A stretch of DNA of 64,000 nt from Paraconiothyrium sp. Pb-2020 (Eukaryota > Ascomycota > Dothideomycetes > Pleosporales > Didymosphaeriaceae), in the NCBI GenBank assembly GCA_022419385.1, contig JAJUBI010000005.1, forward strand, positions 2,852,001-2,916,000. Reading direction: 5' to 3'. The notes beneath the pieces were generated by a model. That model did no database searches and was not told the origin of the DNA. It worked only from the letters and a program-made list of their open reading frames with translations. A program made the position numbers and the translations under genes. This document shows, piece by piece, positions 1 through 12,391 of this stretch (position 1 is its first letter; every line of letters begins with the position of its first letter).

Positions 1-566
1 GGGCTGTGGCGGTACTATGAAGGTACGTAGTCGGTACGAGGCTGCTAAGATGCGCGTACGGGTAACGGCGCGCCGTGCCTTTTAGCGCGGAAGGGCGGTT
101 GGGAAGGCCAGCGTTCAGCGGGCGACGAGCAACGAGCGACGAGCGACGCGACGGCGCGGTGTCGATGTGAATGGATGAGCAGACGCGAGCATCGCCCAAA
201 CATGGGCCCCTCTTGCGTGCATGGGTCGGCTTCGCTAGGCTCCATCGTACAGGTTGCGTAGGGCTGAGGGGGGGCCGGCGAAACACTGTTCCCGCCGACC
301 CCAGGTTTCTGGCGGCAATTGGTTCCGATGTCGCATGAGTCGTCAAATTTCTCGACATGTCCCGCACCGCGTCATTCTCGTGCCCAAAGCTCCTCGGGTG
401 CGCGCGAAGTAGGACTCATACCGCAAATTCACCACACTGTAATCGTGCCGCAAGCTCTGCTTCTCTATCACTCGCATCGCATCGCATCATCCCATCCTTC
501 CTTCGAGCATTGGCGACCGTCCACCCCACCACTCACTGAAGCGTCACGCCGCCATTGCGCGCAACC
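1..566. other. Intergenic, upstream of LYS2
   Basis: No convincing gene. The part next to 567 is rich in short C/T runs and CATCG/CATC repeats, as is usual for a fungal 5' leader. I looked here for an exon encoding the missing N-terminal domain of LYS2 and found none that joins in frame. Confidence 0.6.
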
Positions 567-3500
567 ATGGCCTCGGTGACCAGGGCCGACATTCCCGATC
601 CCACTGCGGACCTGCATTGGTCTGATTTCAAGGGACCGATTCACGAGATATTCGCTGCGAACGCGCGACGGCATCCCGAGCGGCCATGCGTCGTTGAGAC
701 GGCAACCAGCAAGACACCTGAGCGCAATTTCTCATACAAGCACATAGCCGAGGCCACTGCCATATTAGCACACCATTTTGTGCAGCATGGCATACAGCGA
801 GGCGAGGTCGTCATGATCTTCGCCCACCGTGGCGTCGACCTGGTGGTTGCTATCATGGCCGTTCTTGCCGCCGGGGCTACTTTTTCTGTCTTGGATCCTT
901 TGTAAGTCAACATATCAGCTTCCATATGTTGATCACTCATGGACGACTAGATACCCTCCAGACCGTCAATGCATCTACCTCGAAGTTTCCCAGCCCCGTG
1001 CGCTCGTTGTCATCGACAAAGCTACCCAGGAGGCCGGCCCTCTCTCGGATCAGGTGCGCAGCTATATCGCCGAGAATTTGCAACTACGAACCGAGGTTCC
1101 AGCCTTGCAGCTTCGTAATGATGGAACTCTTGTCGGTGGTCAAATAGACGGCAAGGATGTGCTAGACGGTCAGCAACAACTCAAGGCCGAATTGCCGGGT
1201 GTGTTGGTCGGCCCGGACTCGACGCCTACGCTGTCCTTCACATCCGGATCTGAGGGCAAGCCGAAGGGTGTGAAAGGACGACATTTCTCTCTGACGCACT
1301 ACTTCCCCTGGATGGCCGAGACGTTTGGACTGTCCGAGAACGACAAGTTCACTATGTTGTCGGGCATTGCGCACGACCCCATCCAGCGTGACATCTTCAC
1401 GCCTCTCTTTTTGGGCGCACAGTTGCTGGTACCTAGCAAGGAAGATATTCAGCACGAGAAACTTGCAGAGTGGATGCGCAAGTACGGCGCCACAGTGAGC
1501 CATCTTACTCCGGCTATGGGGCAGATTCTGGTCGGAGGTGCTTCGGCTGTATTCCCGAAACTGCATCATTCCTTCTTCGTTGGTGACTTGCTGATCAGGA
1601 GAGATTGCCGAAGACTGCAGAACCTCGCTCCCAACGTTCGCATTGTGAACATGTATGGAACTACCGAAACGCAGAGAGCTGTAAGCTACTACGAACTGCC
1701 CAGTGCAAGCGAGGCGCCCGAATTCTTGGACACCCTTGGCGAGGTTATTCCAGCGGGACGCGGAATGAACAATGTCCAACTACTAGTCGTAGATCGCGAG
1801 AACAGGAACAAGATCTGTGAGCCCGGAAAAAGCGGCGAGATCTACGTCCGAGCGGGGGGTTTGGCAGAGGAGTATCTAGGTCTACCCGATCAAACCGCTA
1901 CCAAGTTCGTGGAGAACTGGTTCGTTGACCCTAAGAAATGGGTCGAGGAGGACAACAAGAAAGTGCAAGCGCAGGGCGCAGCAGAGCCCTGGCGTGAGTT
2001 TTACAAGGGACCACGAGACAGGCTGTACCGGTCCGGCGATCTAGGCCACTATGGCCCCGATGGAAACGTTCACTGCACTGGACGAGTCGACAACCAGGTC
2101 AAGATTCGAGGTTTCCGTATTGAGCTGGGGGAGATTGATTCTCACCTTGCCGCACATCCATTGGTACGCGAGAATGTTACGTTGCTGAAACGCGACGCTT
2201 ATGAAGAACCAACCCTCGTCAGTACGTGTCAACCTTCAAGCACAATGAAATTTTGACTGACGCATTCAGGCTACATTGTACCAGAAATGAAGCGGTGGTA
2301 CGATTGGCTTGAGGAGCGAGGCGTCACGGAAAGCTCAACCGAGGAGACGGATATGGTAGGAATGCTCAAGCGATTTAAGTATCTTCGGGACGACGTGCGA
2401 GAGCATCTTAAGAAGAAGCTCCCTGCATATGCTGTTCCGTCCACTGTTGTCCCTCTCATTCGATTCCCACTCAACCCCAACGGCAAGATTGATCGACCAG
2501 CACTTCCGTTTCCAGAACCAGCACAGCTTGCTGCTGCCGGCGCTAGGAGACCTTCTCAACTCGGCACGGCTTTGACCCCGACTGAAAAGATCATGGCTGG
2601 TATCTGGGCTGACCTCCTTGGCGATCGCGGTGTCACTGCCGACACAATCAGTGGTAGTGATTCCTTCTTCGATCTAGGAGGCCATAGTATCGTCGCGCAA
2701 CAACTGTTCTTCAGGATTAGACAGCAGTGGAAGGATATCGACGTTCCTATGACGACCATCTTCCAGTACCCAACGCTTCGAGGGTTTTCAGCAAGCATTG
2801 ACCAAGCGCAAGATCCGATCGGTCTTCGTCTCGACACGGCCGAGGCTATTGAAGATGACCCTGAGGATGAAGATTACTCTGCAGACGCTAGGGATCTAGC
2901 CAAGCAATTGAGCGAATTCAAGACCAAGGAGCCCTTGAAGCCAGGTCAAGCGATCCATACCTTCCTAACAGGCGCTACTGGTTTCTTGGGTGCATACGTT
3001 CTTCGGGACCTTCTATCTCGTCCCGGGAAAGTAACAGTACTTGTGCGGGCCAAGGATGTAGATGCTGCGATGGGTCGCGTACAGCAAACATGCCAAGCAT
3101 ACGGCATCTGGGACGCTTCGTGGCAGTCACGCATCACAGCTCTAGTCGGTAACCTTGAGTCATCGAACTTTGGTCTCGCACCTGATGTATGGAACCAGCT
3201 TGCTGATTCAGTCGACGTCGTCATCCACAACGGTGCGCTCGTGCACTGGGTACTCCCTTACTCTAGGTTGCGTGCGCCTAATGTCGAGAGCACCATGACT
3301 GCGCTGTCTCTCTGTGCTGTCGGCAAAGCCAAGAACTTTGGTCTTGTCAGCTCTACCTCTGTCTTAGACTCAGACTACTACGTCAAGCTTTCAGAGACGA
3401 GTCTTACTGAAGGCGGTGCCGGCGTGCCCGAAGCTGACGACATGGAAGGCTCGCGAAAGGGCCTCGGAACAGGTTACGGTCAGAGCAAGTGGGCTGCAGA

Positions 3501-4200
3501 ATACCTGACTAGGCAAGCAGGCAATAGGGGGCTGGTAGGAACCGTCATCCGTCCTGGATATGTGCTGGGAGATCCTGAAACAGGCACCACTGTCACCGAC
3601 GATTTCCTAGTCCGCTTGTTGAAGGGCTGCATCCAGCTCAAGTCACGCCCAGACATCGATAACACCATCAACATGGTACCAGTAACGCACGTTGCCCGAG
3701 TAGTCGTCGCAGCGACTCTGAACCCACCCGTGTCACCAATTGGCGTTGCGCAGATCACATCACATCCGCGCATCACGATCAACACGTTCGTCGGCATGCT
3801 TGAGAAATACGGCTACAATGTTCCTCAAGTATCATACGTAGAGTGGAAAAAGAGCATGGAAGTATACTGCGCCGACCAAAGCGGCATAAAGGAGGAGCAC
3901 GCCCTTTTGCCTCTCTACCATTTCGTCACCGGCGACTTGCCAGCAGATACTAAGGCGCCAGAGCTCGACGACCGTAACGCAGCGCAGGCCTTGAAGAAGG
4001 ACGCGGAGTGGACAAGCCAGGACTGGAGTGCCGGCGGTGCGGTGACGGAGGATACAGTCGGCGTATACGTGAGCTACCTTATTGAGCTTGGATTCATGCC
4101 AAAGCCGCAGGGCAAAGGGTCGCTAGAGGTACCCAAGGCAAGGTTGACAGAGAGCATGAAGGAGGGCATGGTCAAGGTTGGAGGACGAAGAGGTGTTTGA
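567..4200 (+). CDS. LYS2: L-2-aminoadipate reductase (lysine biosynthesis), LYS2 type
   Basis: Exons 567-901, 951-2221 and 2270-4200 give 1,178 residues in frame; both introns (49 and 48 bp) have GT-AG ends. The enzyme adenylates alpha-aminoadipate, loads it on a phosphopantetheine arm and reduces it with NADPH to the semialdehyde in the fungal lysine pathway. Visible in order: adenylation domain with SFTSGSEGKPKGV (about 203-215), NMYGTTETQRAVS, YRSGDLG and GRVDNQVKIRGFRIELGEID; a carrier domain with DLGGHS, whose serine at about 675 takes the arm; and a thioester reductase with TGATGFLG (about 770) and YGQSK (Tyr about 938, Lys about 942). The start ATG has a good context (CAACCATGG). Family members such as the yeast enzyme are about 1,390 residues; this model begins where their adenylation domain begins, so the N-terminal condensation-like segment of roughly 220 residues is absent. 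Confidence 0.96.
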
Positions 4201-4549
4201 ATTACCTCTAGTAGGTTTATGTGCCACGAATATACAGGGTTGGATAGACAAAATCTAGGAAGGGTGATCATTCGCCTGAATAAGACGATTCATGAAATTT
4301 CTATAACAACTCTGATCGGGTACATGAGTTCAAAAAGAGGATGTCGAAAGTCGGGGTACACGATTGGTCAGTAGGCGAACAGGCGCTTGCCGGGATACGC
4401 GATTTGCCCCCGTTCCGCGATCGCTTCAAGGAAGCTTTGGCTGAATAATGTCCCCAACGTCGTCATTCGCCGAGGCCAAAACTTCAGCGCCGTCGCATAC
4501 CTACCGTAGGTTAAACAACCAACCTTCGCCTCGATAACATCACCCCACA
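4201..4549. other. Intergenic between LYS2 and NFU1
   Basis: Short same-strand spacer holding the LYS2 3' end and the NFU1 promoter and leader. No gene or repeat seen. Confidence 0.6.
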
Positions 4550-5542
4550 ATGGCAACACCTACAATCACGCGGTCTGCTCTGCGCGCAGTAGTCCGCACA
4601 ACTCCTTCGTTCCGGTCACAGACTACCAGAGCTACGGCCCGTTACCTACACCAACGAGCAACACCCATCACATCTTCGCCGCTACAACAGAGACCAAGAG
4701 TACAGCAATGGAGCCCCAGCTCACCTGTTGCTTGCTCCCGGCAAGAAAAGCGAACGATGTTCATCCAGACTGAATCTACGCCTAATCCAGACGTAAGTTG
4801 GTTTATCGTGAGAGCCCACGTCCACATCACTAACCTTCGCAAGGCCCTCAAATTCAACCCCAACCAACGCGTACTTCCTGAGTCCATCTCCTCCGCCTTC
4901 CTCGAATACCTATCTCCGCGCTCCACCCTCGCACCTCCCCACCCATCCCCGCTCGCCGCCCAGCTCCTCAACATCGACGGAGTAACCTCCGTCTTTTTCG
5001 GAGCAGACTACATCACCGTCACAAAGGACAGCGGCACCCCCTGGGCGCACGTCAAACCCGAAGCCTTCGCCATCATCAACGAGTTCATGGTCAGCGGGCA
5101 GCCTACCGTCAACACAGTCGAAGATCGCGCGGGCGAAGCCGGCCAGCAAGGCACAGAGCAAGACTCGCTCGCGTACAACGAGGATGACGACGAAGTCGTT
5201 GGCATGATCAAAGAGCTCCTCGAAACCCGGATCCGGCCCGCGATCCAGGAAGACGGCGGGGACATCGAGTTCCGCGGATTTCAAGACGGGCAGGTGCTGC
5301 TGAAACTGCGGGGCGCGTGTCGCACGTGTGATAGCAGCACTGTGACGTTAAAAAATGGGATCGAGAGTATGCTGATGCATTATATCGAGGAGGTGCAAGG
5401 GGTGCAGCAGATTATGGATGAGGAGGAGGAGATTGCCCTGAAGGAGTTTGCTAAATTCGAGGAGAAGTTGAAGCAGCAAAAGGGGCCGGAGGCCGTGGCG
5501 GCGACGGTGGGGAAAGGGAGTCTGGACTTTGCTGAGGGATGA
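4550..5542 (+). CDS. NFU1: Mitochondrial NFU1-type iron-sulfur cluster scaffold
   Basis: Exons 4550-4792 and 4844-5542 give 313 residues. NFU1 proteins carry 4Fe-4S clusters to mitochondrial targets such as lipoate synthase and complex II. The first 70 residues are rich in Arg, Ser and Thr with almost no acidic residues, as in a mitochondrial presequence. The Nfu_N domain starts at MFIQTESTPNPD and continues as ALKFNPNQRVLPE once the intron is removed; the C-terminal NifU domain contains the cluster-binding CxxC (GACRTCDSST, Cys240 and Cys243). The 51-bp intron (GTAAGT donor, CTAAC branch, AAG acceptor) is a multiple of three and contains no stop, so an unspliced reading also stays open, but it would insert 17 residues into the most conserved motif. 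The spliced form is preferred. Confidence 0.95.
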   Translation: MATPTITRSALRAVVRTTPSFRSQTTRATARYLHQRATPITSSPLQQRPRVQQWSPSSPVACSRQEKRTMFIQTESTPNPDVSWFIVRAHVHITNLRKALKFNPNQRVLPESISSAFLEYLSPRSTLAPPHPSPLAAQLLNIDGVTSVFFGADYITVTKDSGTPWAHVKPEAFAIINEFMVSGQPTVNTVEDRAGEAGQQGTEQDSLAYNEDDDEVVGMIKELLETRIRPAIQEDGGDIEFRGFQDGQVLLKLRGACRTCDSSTVTLKNGIESMLMHYIEEVQGVQQIMDEEEEIALKEFAKFEEKLKQQKGPEAVAATVGKGSLDFAEG

Positions 5543-8500
5543 GGGGTGAACCAAGAGTGAGGCGGGGTGTATGAGTGTTGGATAATCAAGGCTTGGTATT
5601 AGGTATCGTATATCTCTCTGATGAGACGCCGTAGATGACGTATCGCTTTTTGTGTTTACAAATGATGGCGAGGAGTATTCACCATGTTGTGGGATCATTC
5701 GCTCGTGAGATAGTAGTCTGTCCATTATACAATAACCTAATAATAACGGAGCCAACAAAACGCAAGCGACCAATGAGCGGTTGTGCCCTTTTCGAAGTAC
5801 CTTTCGTGAAAACAGTGTTGTAAGCGTGTCGCTGCACCAGCTACTTACAGCCAGCAACAGTAACTAACGGCTTGGGCCGAAAAGCTTATGATTAGACCAC
5901 AACCACATCCCAGCAGGCATTCCGCGAACCACATGCTTTAATTTGAATGAGTATTCATACGCTCAAAAACCCACTTTTGAGAGAGTGGCGTCCCTCGTGT
6001 ATGAAAACTTGCTCTTCATTTACCTCGCGCCGTTACAAAGCAGAAAGCTCGAAATCCATGTAATGCCTCAAGTTCGTCAAATGCCACGAAAAGAGAACTC
6101 CCAAGAAAGCGAACCCAGGTCTCATCCGATAGGTGAACTTCTTCTCACCCATATGCATTCCCTGAGGCGGTGGATGAAGCACATCCAGGTGAGATGTAGA
6201 GAGAAATAATCATGGAATTTCAAGCGTCGACTGTGTTATATCGAAACTTTGAACGGAGGCGGAATATAACTAATAGGTTTGGTTATCATTCGTCAACAAC
6301 GTCAACCATTAACACTCTCAGTCGTGCATGTCTCTATGCTATAAGTACAGGTGTCATCTTTACATTACAAACTGTACGAACGATATTGGCTCACACGTGG
6401 AGTTGACCGTAAAACGCTTGAGTGTAAGTGACGGGTGCTACAAGACTAGCGTAGCTCCCCTTCACAAGGTATGTGCGGAAGCTCTTTGGCTGAGTAAGCC
6501 TACTTTAGCATACATACTGTGTTCGACTCAATCTGCAGGCATATGCGTATAAGATAGAAAACATCAATACCGCGACATTGTAGTTCCTCTATACTTCAGG
6601 TGAAGGCATCTATTGGAACGTTCGTCTATCGGTGCCTTGCAGAAGTCCCTATGTCACCTTTCCATGGAACTAAAACCTTCCTTGTGATAATTCAGCCAGC
6701 CTATGTACAATAGGAGGCTGGTTATTGGCCAGATTATGTTGAATCTGACTTTTTGGGCCTGGTAGACGTTAAAATAGGGCACTAAGCTGTCAGATTTAGA
6801 GTACCAAAGTAAATATGCTAATGTATAGCATTTTATAGTACATAGATTGGCTGAAATGTTATGAGTAGGTTTTAATCCTATGGAGGGGTGGCTCAGGAAC
6901 TTTTGAAAGGCACAATAAGTGCGCACTAGGTACGTGAGCCACTCAACCTCAGCATGAGCGACATACGAAAACACCATGACCCTACAGCCCTTCAATCTAG
7001 GTTTGATAATTCTGATCCAAATGCTTGAAGCGTACAGGCCACCGCACGGCAACTTGGCCACCAGAGCTACAGCAAGCTCGCCTCCCTCCTAAGGACCCAT
7101 CCTAAACCTGCAGTCTTCCGCCGCTTCGGCAACCTCGTCGAAAAAAATCTGCTCCACATTTAATTAGACCCATCAATCAGGAACAAGCTGCAGCGCTCTA
7201 TCGAAGCGGGTGCTTCCTCTAACCATGGCCGCCTGGCAGTCACTAATGGAGAGCGGTCTCGCGCCAGATGGGTGCGGTGAGCAGTGAAGTAGGGTGAGCA
7301 ATGGAGTATGGTGGTCGAGATTAGGGTGAAGTTGAAAGAGTACAGTAAGTCTTCAATTCATTGGTCATTGGAAAAGGTGGATGATACAGAAAGTACATAA
7401 AGTGTGCACAGACGAGGCGCTGTTGCTACAATCGATTTGAGCTAAGCAGAACGGTCCACTTAAGCGGGATCTAAAGTTCCTACAGGAGTGTGTCAAGCGA
7501 CATACTATGGGATAGGTTTACTCAACGGGTGCGGACGCCGAACTATGGGGGAGGCCAGATAGAGCGGATCTTGTCATGCACCGTTCTGATTGATACGGTA
7601 TGGCTTCATGTGTCATGGGAAATTTCATTGTGCTTTGGTGGAATAGCTTGCTTTACGATGATAAAAAGGTGGTTGTACGTCAAACGCGATTAGTTGCTTT
7701 TATCAACAGTTTCGAGCTTACACAAACACGATCATCTACTAATAGCACATTGCTAAAAAAGAACTCTATCGTTGGATTCGTTTGTACTTCGATGGTACGA
7801 ATGCTGGTAATTGTAAACTTACACATAGTAAAGAGCATGGCTTGGCGGTTGGCAGTAATAGCATTCTTGACGCCCATGTTCTCTATAGCTCCAGGTAGCT
7901 TCTCAGGTGGTAGATGGATCGAGAATTTTGCTGCTACAGTCGTGTAAGCGATAGATGACATTGTCAAAGTCGATACATGTACTAATCAAATGGTAGGTTT
8001 GCCATAGTGCTAATAGTGTTTGTTGGTGCAACATTAGGAGAACGACACGACGGCCAAGTTATTACTTCATGCATTTCGATCGGCTAGCACGAAGTAAACC
8101 ATAGAACGCATTGCAGTTTTCTACGTGTGTACGACATCTTCATCGAGCAAGTGGTTTGATTTGGTTCAATGTTGGAATGGGACTGGATTCTTCAATGCTA
8201 AGTGTATGTTCATGTTCAGGCTCTGTTCCTTATGACACGTGATCCGAAGTTCATGGTGTAGGAGCCATAGACATTAATTACTAGAAAAGGGAACTTACAA
8301 ACGTTCAAAACCATATGTAGTACTAGTATCCTCTTCAGTTCCTTTATAGCTTGCTCCTAGAGACGCTGAGTTCTGACCATGTGCTGCTGACGGCGCTGCC
8401 CCTCTGCCGCACGCTGAGCCACCATTTCGCCTGTTGCCTAGTCAGCTCTCCAATGGTCATTCATATCTTACACACTCGTGTTTGTGACTGTATTACTATG

Positions 8501-11500
8501 AACACAATCCTATCATTGTAGCAGTAAGTATAGAACTATTAAGTTCTACTATTTGAACGAATTATTGAAGAGTGATAGATTCTAGCCGCGTTCTTTAGAG
8601 AAGGTTAACAGGAAATTAGTCTCTCCATTGCCTTGCGAGTCCAGCAATGAGAGCATACATTGCTCGAAGGTGCAGACCAGATTCATTCTGCTTCGAGCAT
8701 ATTAGTACGCGATCCTTCCAGGGTGACACAATTGTTAATTTAACACTATGAGAGGTTTTGTTGCCTAAAAGATTCGACGTCTAAAATACAAGCAAGAAGC
8801 CATATGAAGAGCTATTTGTATGCAACACCATGTCTCTGGCAAACCAGTTTTTGTTTCCAAGAGTCAAGGAATGGACTTTATGGAGGAACCCATGATCTGT
8901 AGTCAGGATGCAGATGGCGTCTCGAGACAAGTGTCCGTTTTTGCTATCGAAGTGATCAATCAATGACACTGTATCTGATTGAGTCTTGGTCATCCGAGTC
9001 TCCTTCCCAGACAATATCGTCTGTCGACTGTAGAAGGAACGGACTTGGCCCTTGGTAAAAGATCAGCAACAGCAAGCATCTTCGTGTGTGTCAGAGAATA
9101 ACATGATTGCGCAAGTAGATGCAGATTTACTTGAGAGTATTCTTTTTGCTTGAGGCTGCTGTCTAGACGGGTGAGATGCGGTCGTCCTCGATAATGATGA
9201 AGACGGTGTTGTCCAAGCTGTCGTCTCTGTGCTGCACATAGCCTGGTCTATACGCAAATTGCACACCTAAAAACACCGCAACCGCAACGTGTCCGTCAAC
9301 ACCACATCAAATACTTGGCGCAAATGCAGATTGCCAGCCGCTTAAGGCATACATACGCCGCATTTATGCCCAAAAACCCATTGGCAGCAGCGTCTGCACA
9401 TACCTCCGGAGAAAGTAACCCCCTTCGGTTCGTCGTGTCATGATAACTCCACACGGCGGCGAATCGATAGGCGGCGGAACATTTTCGACCGCTTGTGCGG
9501 AGAGATGCCGGTTTCCTGCAGAGTGAAACCTCGGGAGTGACCAAATGAGCAGGGCCTCTTCAAATCACGAGAAGGAGGGAAAGGAAGGCAGAAAAACAAA
9601 GCCGTGTAAAGACAGCGCGCTTCTCCGAGAGCGAGGAACTACGTCTGATCTTTGGGATACATTGCTTTCCTGGAAGACTGCAACACATTTTTAGCGATAG
9701 CCATGGCGTGAACAACGGAATGATGTCATCCCCTCGATCTCGCATGGCACCCCTAGGTACCTTGTAAACACCGCCACGAACGCATAAAGGGGTCGCCCAA
9801 AGTAATCTCTCCCAGCTCACCTACGCCCGCCGAATTACCGCGCCGCAGCGCCCCCTTCCCTAGTACATCACCGAGTACACCAAGGTCTGTCCCCCTATAA
9901 TCCCATCATGCGCATAGATCCCAAGTCAGCATGGTGCCACCCCAACCAAACCGCGTGCTTACGACAATTTCCCCATTCTGCGACGCCCGTGCAAACTGCT
10001 GGCGCTCTGACCACCAACCATAGACATAGCATGCCTGAGCCTGCAACCCATGTCAACGTGTTGCAAACCTGCCTTTCTGGACTTTTCGAGGGTTCCAGCT
10101 GCCTGGTTGGATGTCAGGCGCTATCGAGGTGGCCATGTGCAAGGCCTATTGTTAGCAGAGGAAGTGCGAGCGTGCGTGCTGCATGCGACGCAAGGGAGGC
10201 AAACATGCGCGGGGCGATTTAACTAACGCACCTGTCCCTTTCCGGTGTGCATGCCGCCCCCCTTCAACTGCCAGATGTAGGTCGCAAGTAGAATGCCATC
10301 GGTTTTTATAGTATGGTGCGACCCCAGACAGGAACGCCAGACCATCCAGAAGCAATACTGGCGCAGGCAACTGCTTTCCGATCGGTCGCAAGTCGCCATA
10401 TCTGCTTCGGCGATGCGCCTATTGCGCAAATCGCGCATCGTTGACGCTGTGAAACCTTCATCTCGCATGTGGTCTTGCTTGGGCCCCGCCATGTAAGATG
10501 ATAGCCGGGATTCTTAGCTGTTGCCCCCATCACACCGACGGCCGGGGCGTGGCTTGCCGGAGATTGGCGTACGATGCGGCGTTGACCTCATAGCTTCGCA
10601 GGCCTGGATTTTGGTGCCTGTGGAAATGGTAATCCACTGAGCAAGACGTTTACTCGGTACCATGGGTATATATCAACGATAGAGGACGTACGTGCTTGAC
10701 TCGTGACGAACACATGTTCTCCATGCGTCTAACGCGCTGTCAGAAGGCAGCTGCCAGCTGATTGCTGACGCTTGAGGCCATGTTGCGATGTTCACCAAGT
10801 GCCGGATCGTGTAGACGCACACCCGCACCCATCAGGTAGGCAATATATCCAAGCACCGACTGTAAATGAACTTTTGACTGCTGGAATGGGAGGTCCGTGA
10901 GCAGAAGGGGAAGTTGCATTGAAACAGCTCCAAGAAAAGAAAGCTTTGTGTGACCTCCTTCTGTCAGATCGTGCCCAGATAGCCCCAGCCCGCGACATCG
11001 GTACACTGCGTGCCGCGAGCGTTGGGTCGGCCCGTGGCCGTAGCCGGATGAACGCGGAAATGAGGGAAAGGATTGCTGTTCGCCAGACCGCGTAAGACGG
11101 CTGATCGACGCCTTGCGATTTCGAGGCCAAAGCAGGTTGATCCATGGCAATACTCAAGACATTGTAAGGGCTGATTATCTCTCTGTATCGAGGATGCCGA
11201 TTTGTGTCCGAAGGTGGATGTGGAGCTATCCTCCAGACCAGAGAAGGTTGTGTCTTGCTAAACTAAGATCCGGCTAGTGAAAGGTGGTCGACTAAGTGAT
11301 TATTTGTAACACCGGAGGGTATATCGAAAGACAATTGAAAAAGCATCTCTGAGGTTTCCTAGGATAACACCGAGGCCTTCCGATGTCCGTGCTGGCGGCT
11401 TAAGCAGGTGGCACAGCGTCTTTCCCTAGTACCGAAAGTTGAGCTAGTTCGGTGAATTCTTCACTATCAACTTAGCATGACAAGGAGGGTATCAGTTTGC

Positions 11501-11813
11501 ATGAGGAATTTGACAATCAATAAACGCCGGGGCAACAACCATCTTACCTCCACGTTCCCTACCAATGATGCCTTTAGCTTGTAGCGCACGAACACCCTTC
11601 AGCCACCGCCGATTCCGATTCCTTCGAGGCCCGAGCAGCGTCAGTGTTCCACTCACCTCAGCCTCAGCAAAAACAAATGATTTTGCCAAGAATTAGGCGG
11701 AAGTGGGGAGGACCGCTGTGCCCTAAAACCTCACGCGCCCCATATTTCCAGAGCCTGGTCGTCCCTTTCCCTAGAGCTGGTGCGGAGGTCACCGTCGCGT
11801 CGTCATATTGAAG
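5543..11813. other. Gene-poor 6.3-kb block
   Basis: Apart from a weak two-exon candidate at 10740-11145, I find no gene I can support. The part from about 5.9 to 9.0 kb is visibly richer in A/T than the flanks and holds only short open frames. Two of these read more like protein than noise: minus strand about 7680-7967 (PPEKLPGAIENMGVKNAI) and minus strand about 8784-9012 (LSRDAICILTTDHGFLHK). Neither can be extended through plausible splice sites. No terminal inverted repeats, long direct repeats or tRNA boxes were noticed by eye. Confidence 0.5.
10740..11145 (-). CDS. Possible small two-exon gene, unknown
   Basis: Tentative. An ATG at 11145 opens a frame to 11007. Removing a 46-bp GT-AG segment (11006-10961, donor GTGTAC) joins it in frame to 10960-10740, giving 119 residues. 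The product would have a hydrophobic stretch near VWRTAILSLISAFIRL and another at LSFLGAVSMQLPLLLTDL. The frame closes exactly, but the donor is weak, the branch site lies very close to the acceptor, and I recognise no family. It may be chance. Confidence 0.2.
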
Positions 11814-12391
11814 ATGAGTATTCGGATAAATGCAACCGTGAACGAAGCTCGTGCAGCTGCAGCACACTCCAAAGAGCAGTGGGACCGATTTTATGTAAGT
11901 ACTTGGGTACAGCCAAATAAGTGGCATAGCGAGCTGACCGGCGAAAGTTCATAACTAAGGATGAAGCTAAGCAACTTTCCGAAGCGCATCCAGACTGGAC
12001 AAGATGGATCCTCATTCCCGCCAACGAAAAAGATTTGATGTTGCAGCGCATAAACGGTCGTCTGACAGCGGAGGGCATACCGCCGGTAGAGATGATTATA
12101 TTGAAGTGGAGGGTTTCGCAACTCTTGCGGGACATCCAGCGAAAATATGGTACGTCGTGCGTATCCCCGCCTTTATATGTGCTGAGCTGTCGCTTGCATA
12201 TGCGCATGCAACCGGACGTAGCTAATTATGTTGAACGCTTAGCCGAAGGTAGCATGATTTCCGGGATGGGAGGTTCGACATCTGGTTCGCAGGCTCAAGC
12301 CGAGAGTAGCACGCAGCAATCGCAAAGCCCAGCGCGGTCCGAGTCCTCACCGAGTGAAACGAGACCTTATGACCCCATTCGCGATGTCTAA
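11814..12391 (+). CDS. Small protein of unknown function, three exons
   Basis: Exons 11814-11894, 11948-12149 and 12243-12391 give 143 residues. The N-terminal two thirds look like a compact helical domain (HSKEQWDRFYFITKDEAKQL, then LKWRVSQLLRDIQRKY); the C-terminal 45 residues are Ser/Gln/Gly-rich and probably disordered. Intron 1 (53 bp) has GTAAGT and AAAG ends. Intron 2 (93 bp) has a GTACGT donor, a GCTAAT branch and a TTAG acceptor. Intron 2 is a multiple of three and free of stops, so a 174-residue retained form is equally open. I do not recognise the family. The consistent splice signals and preserved frame argue for a real gene. Confidence 0.6.
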
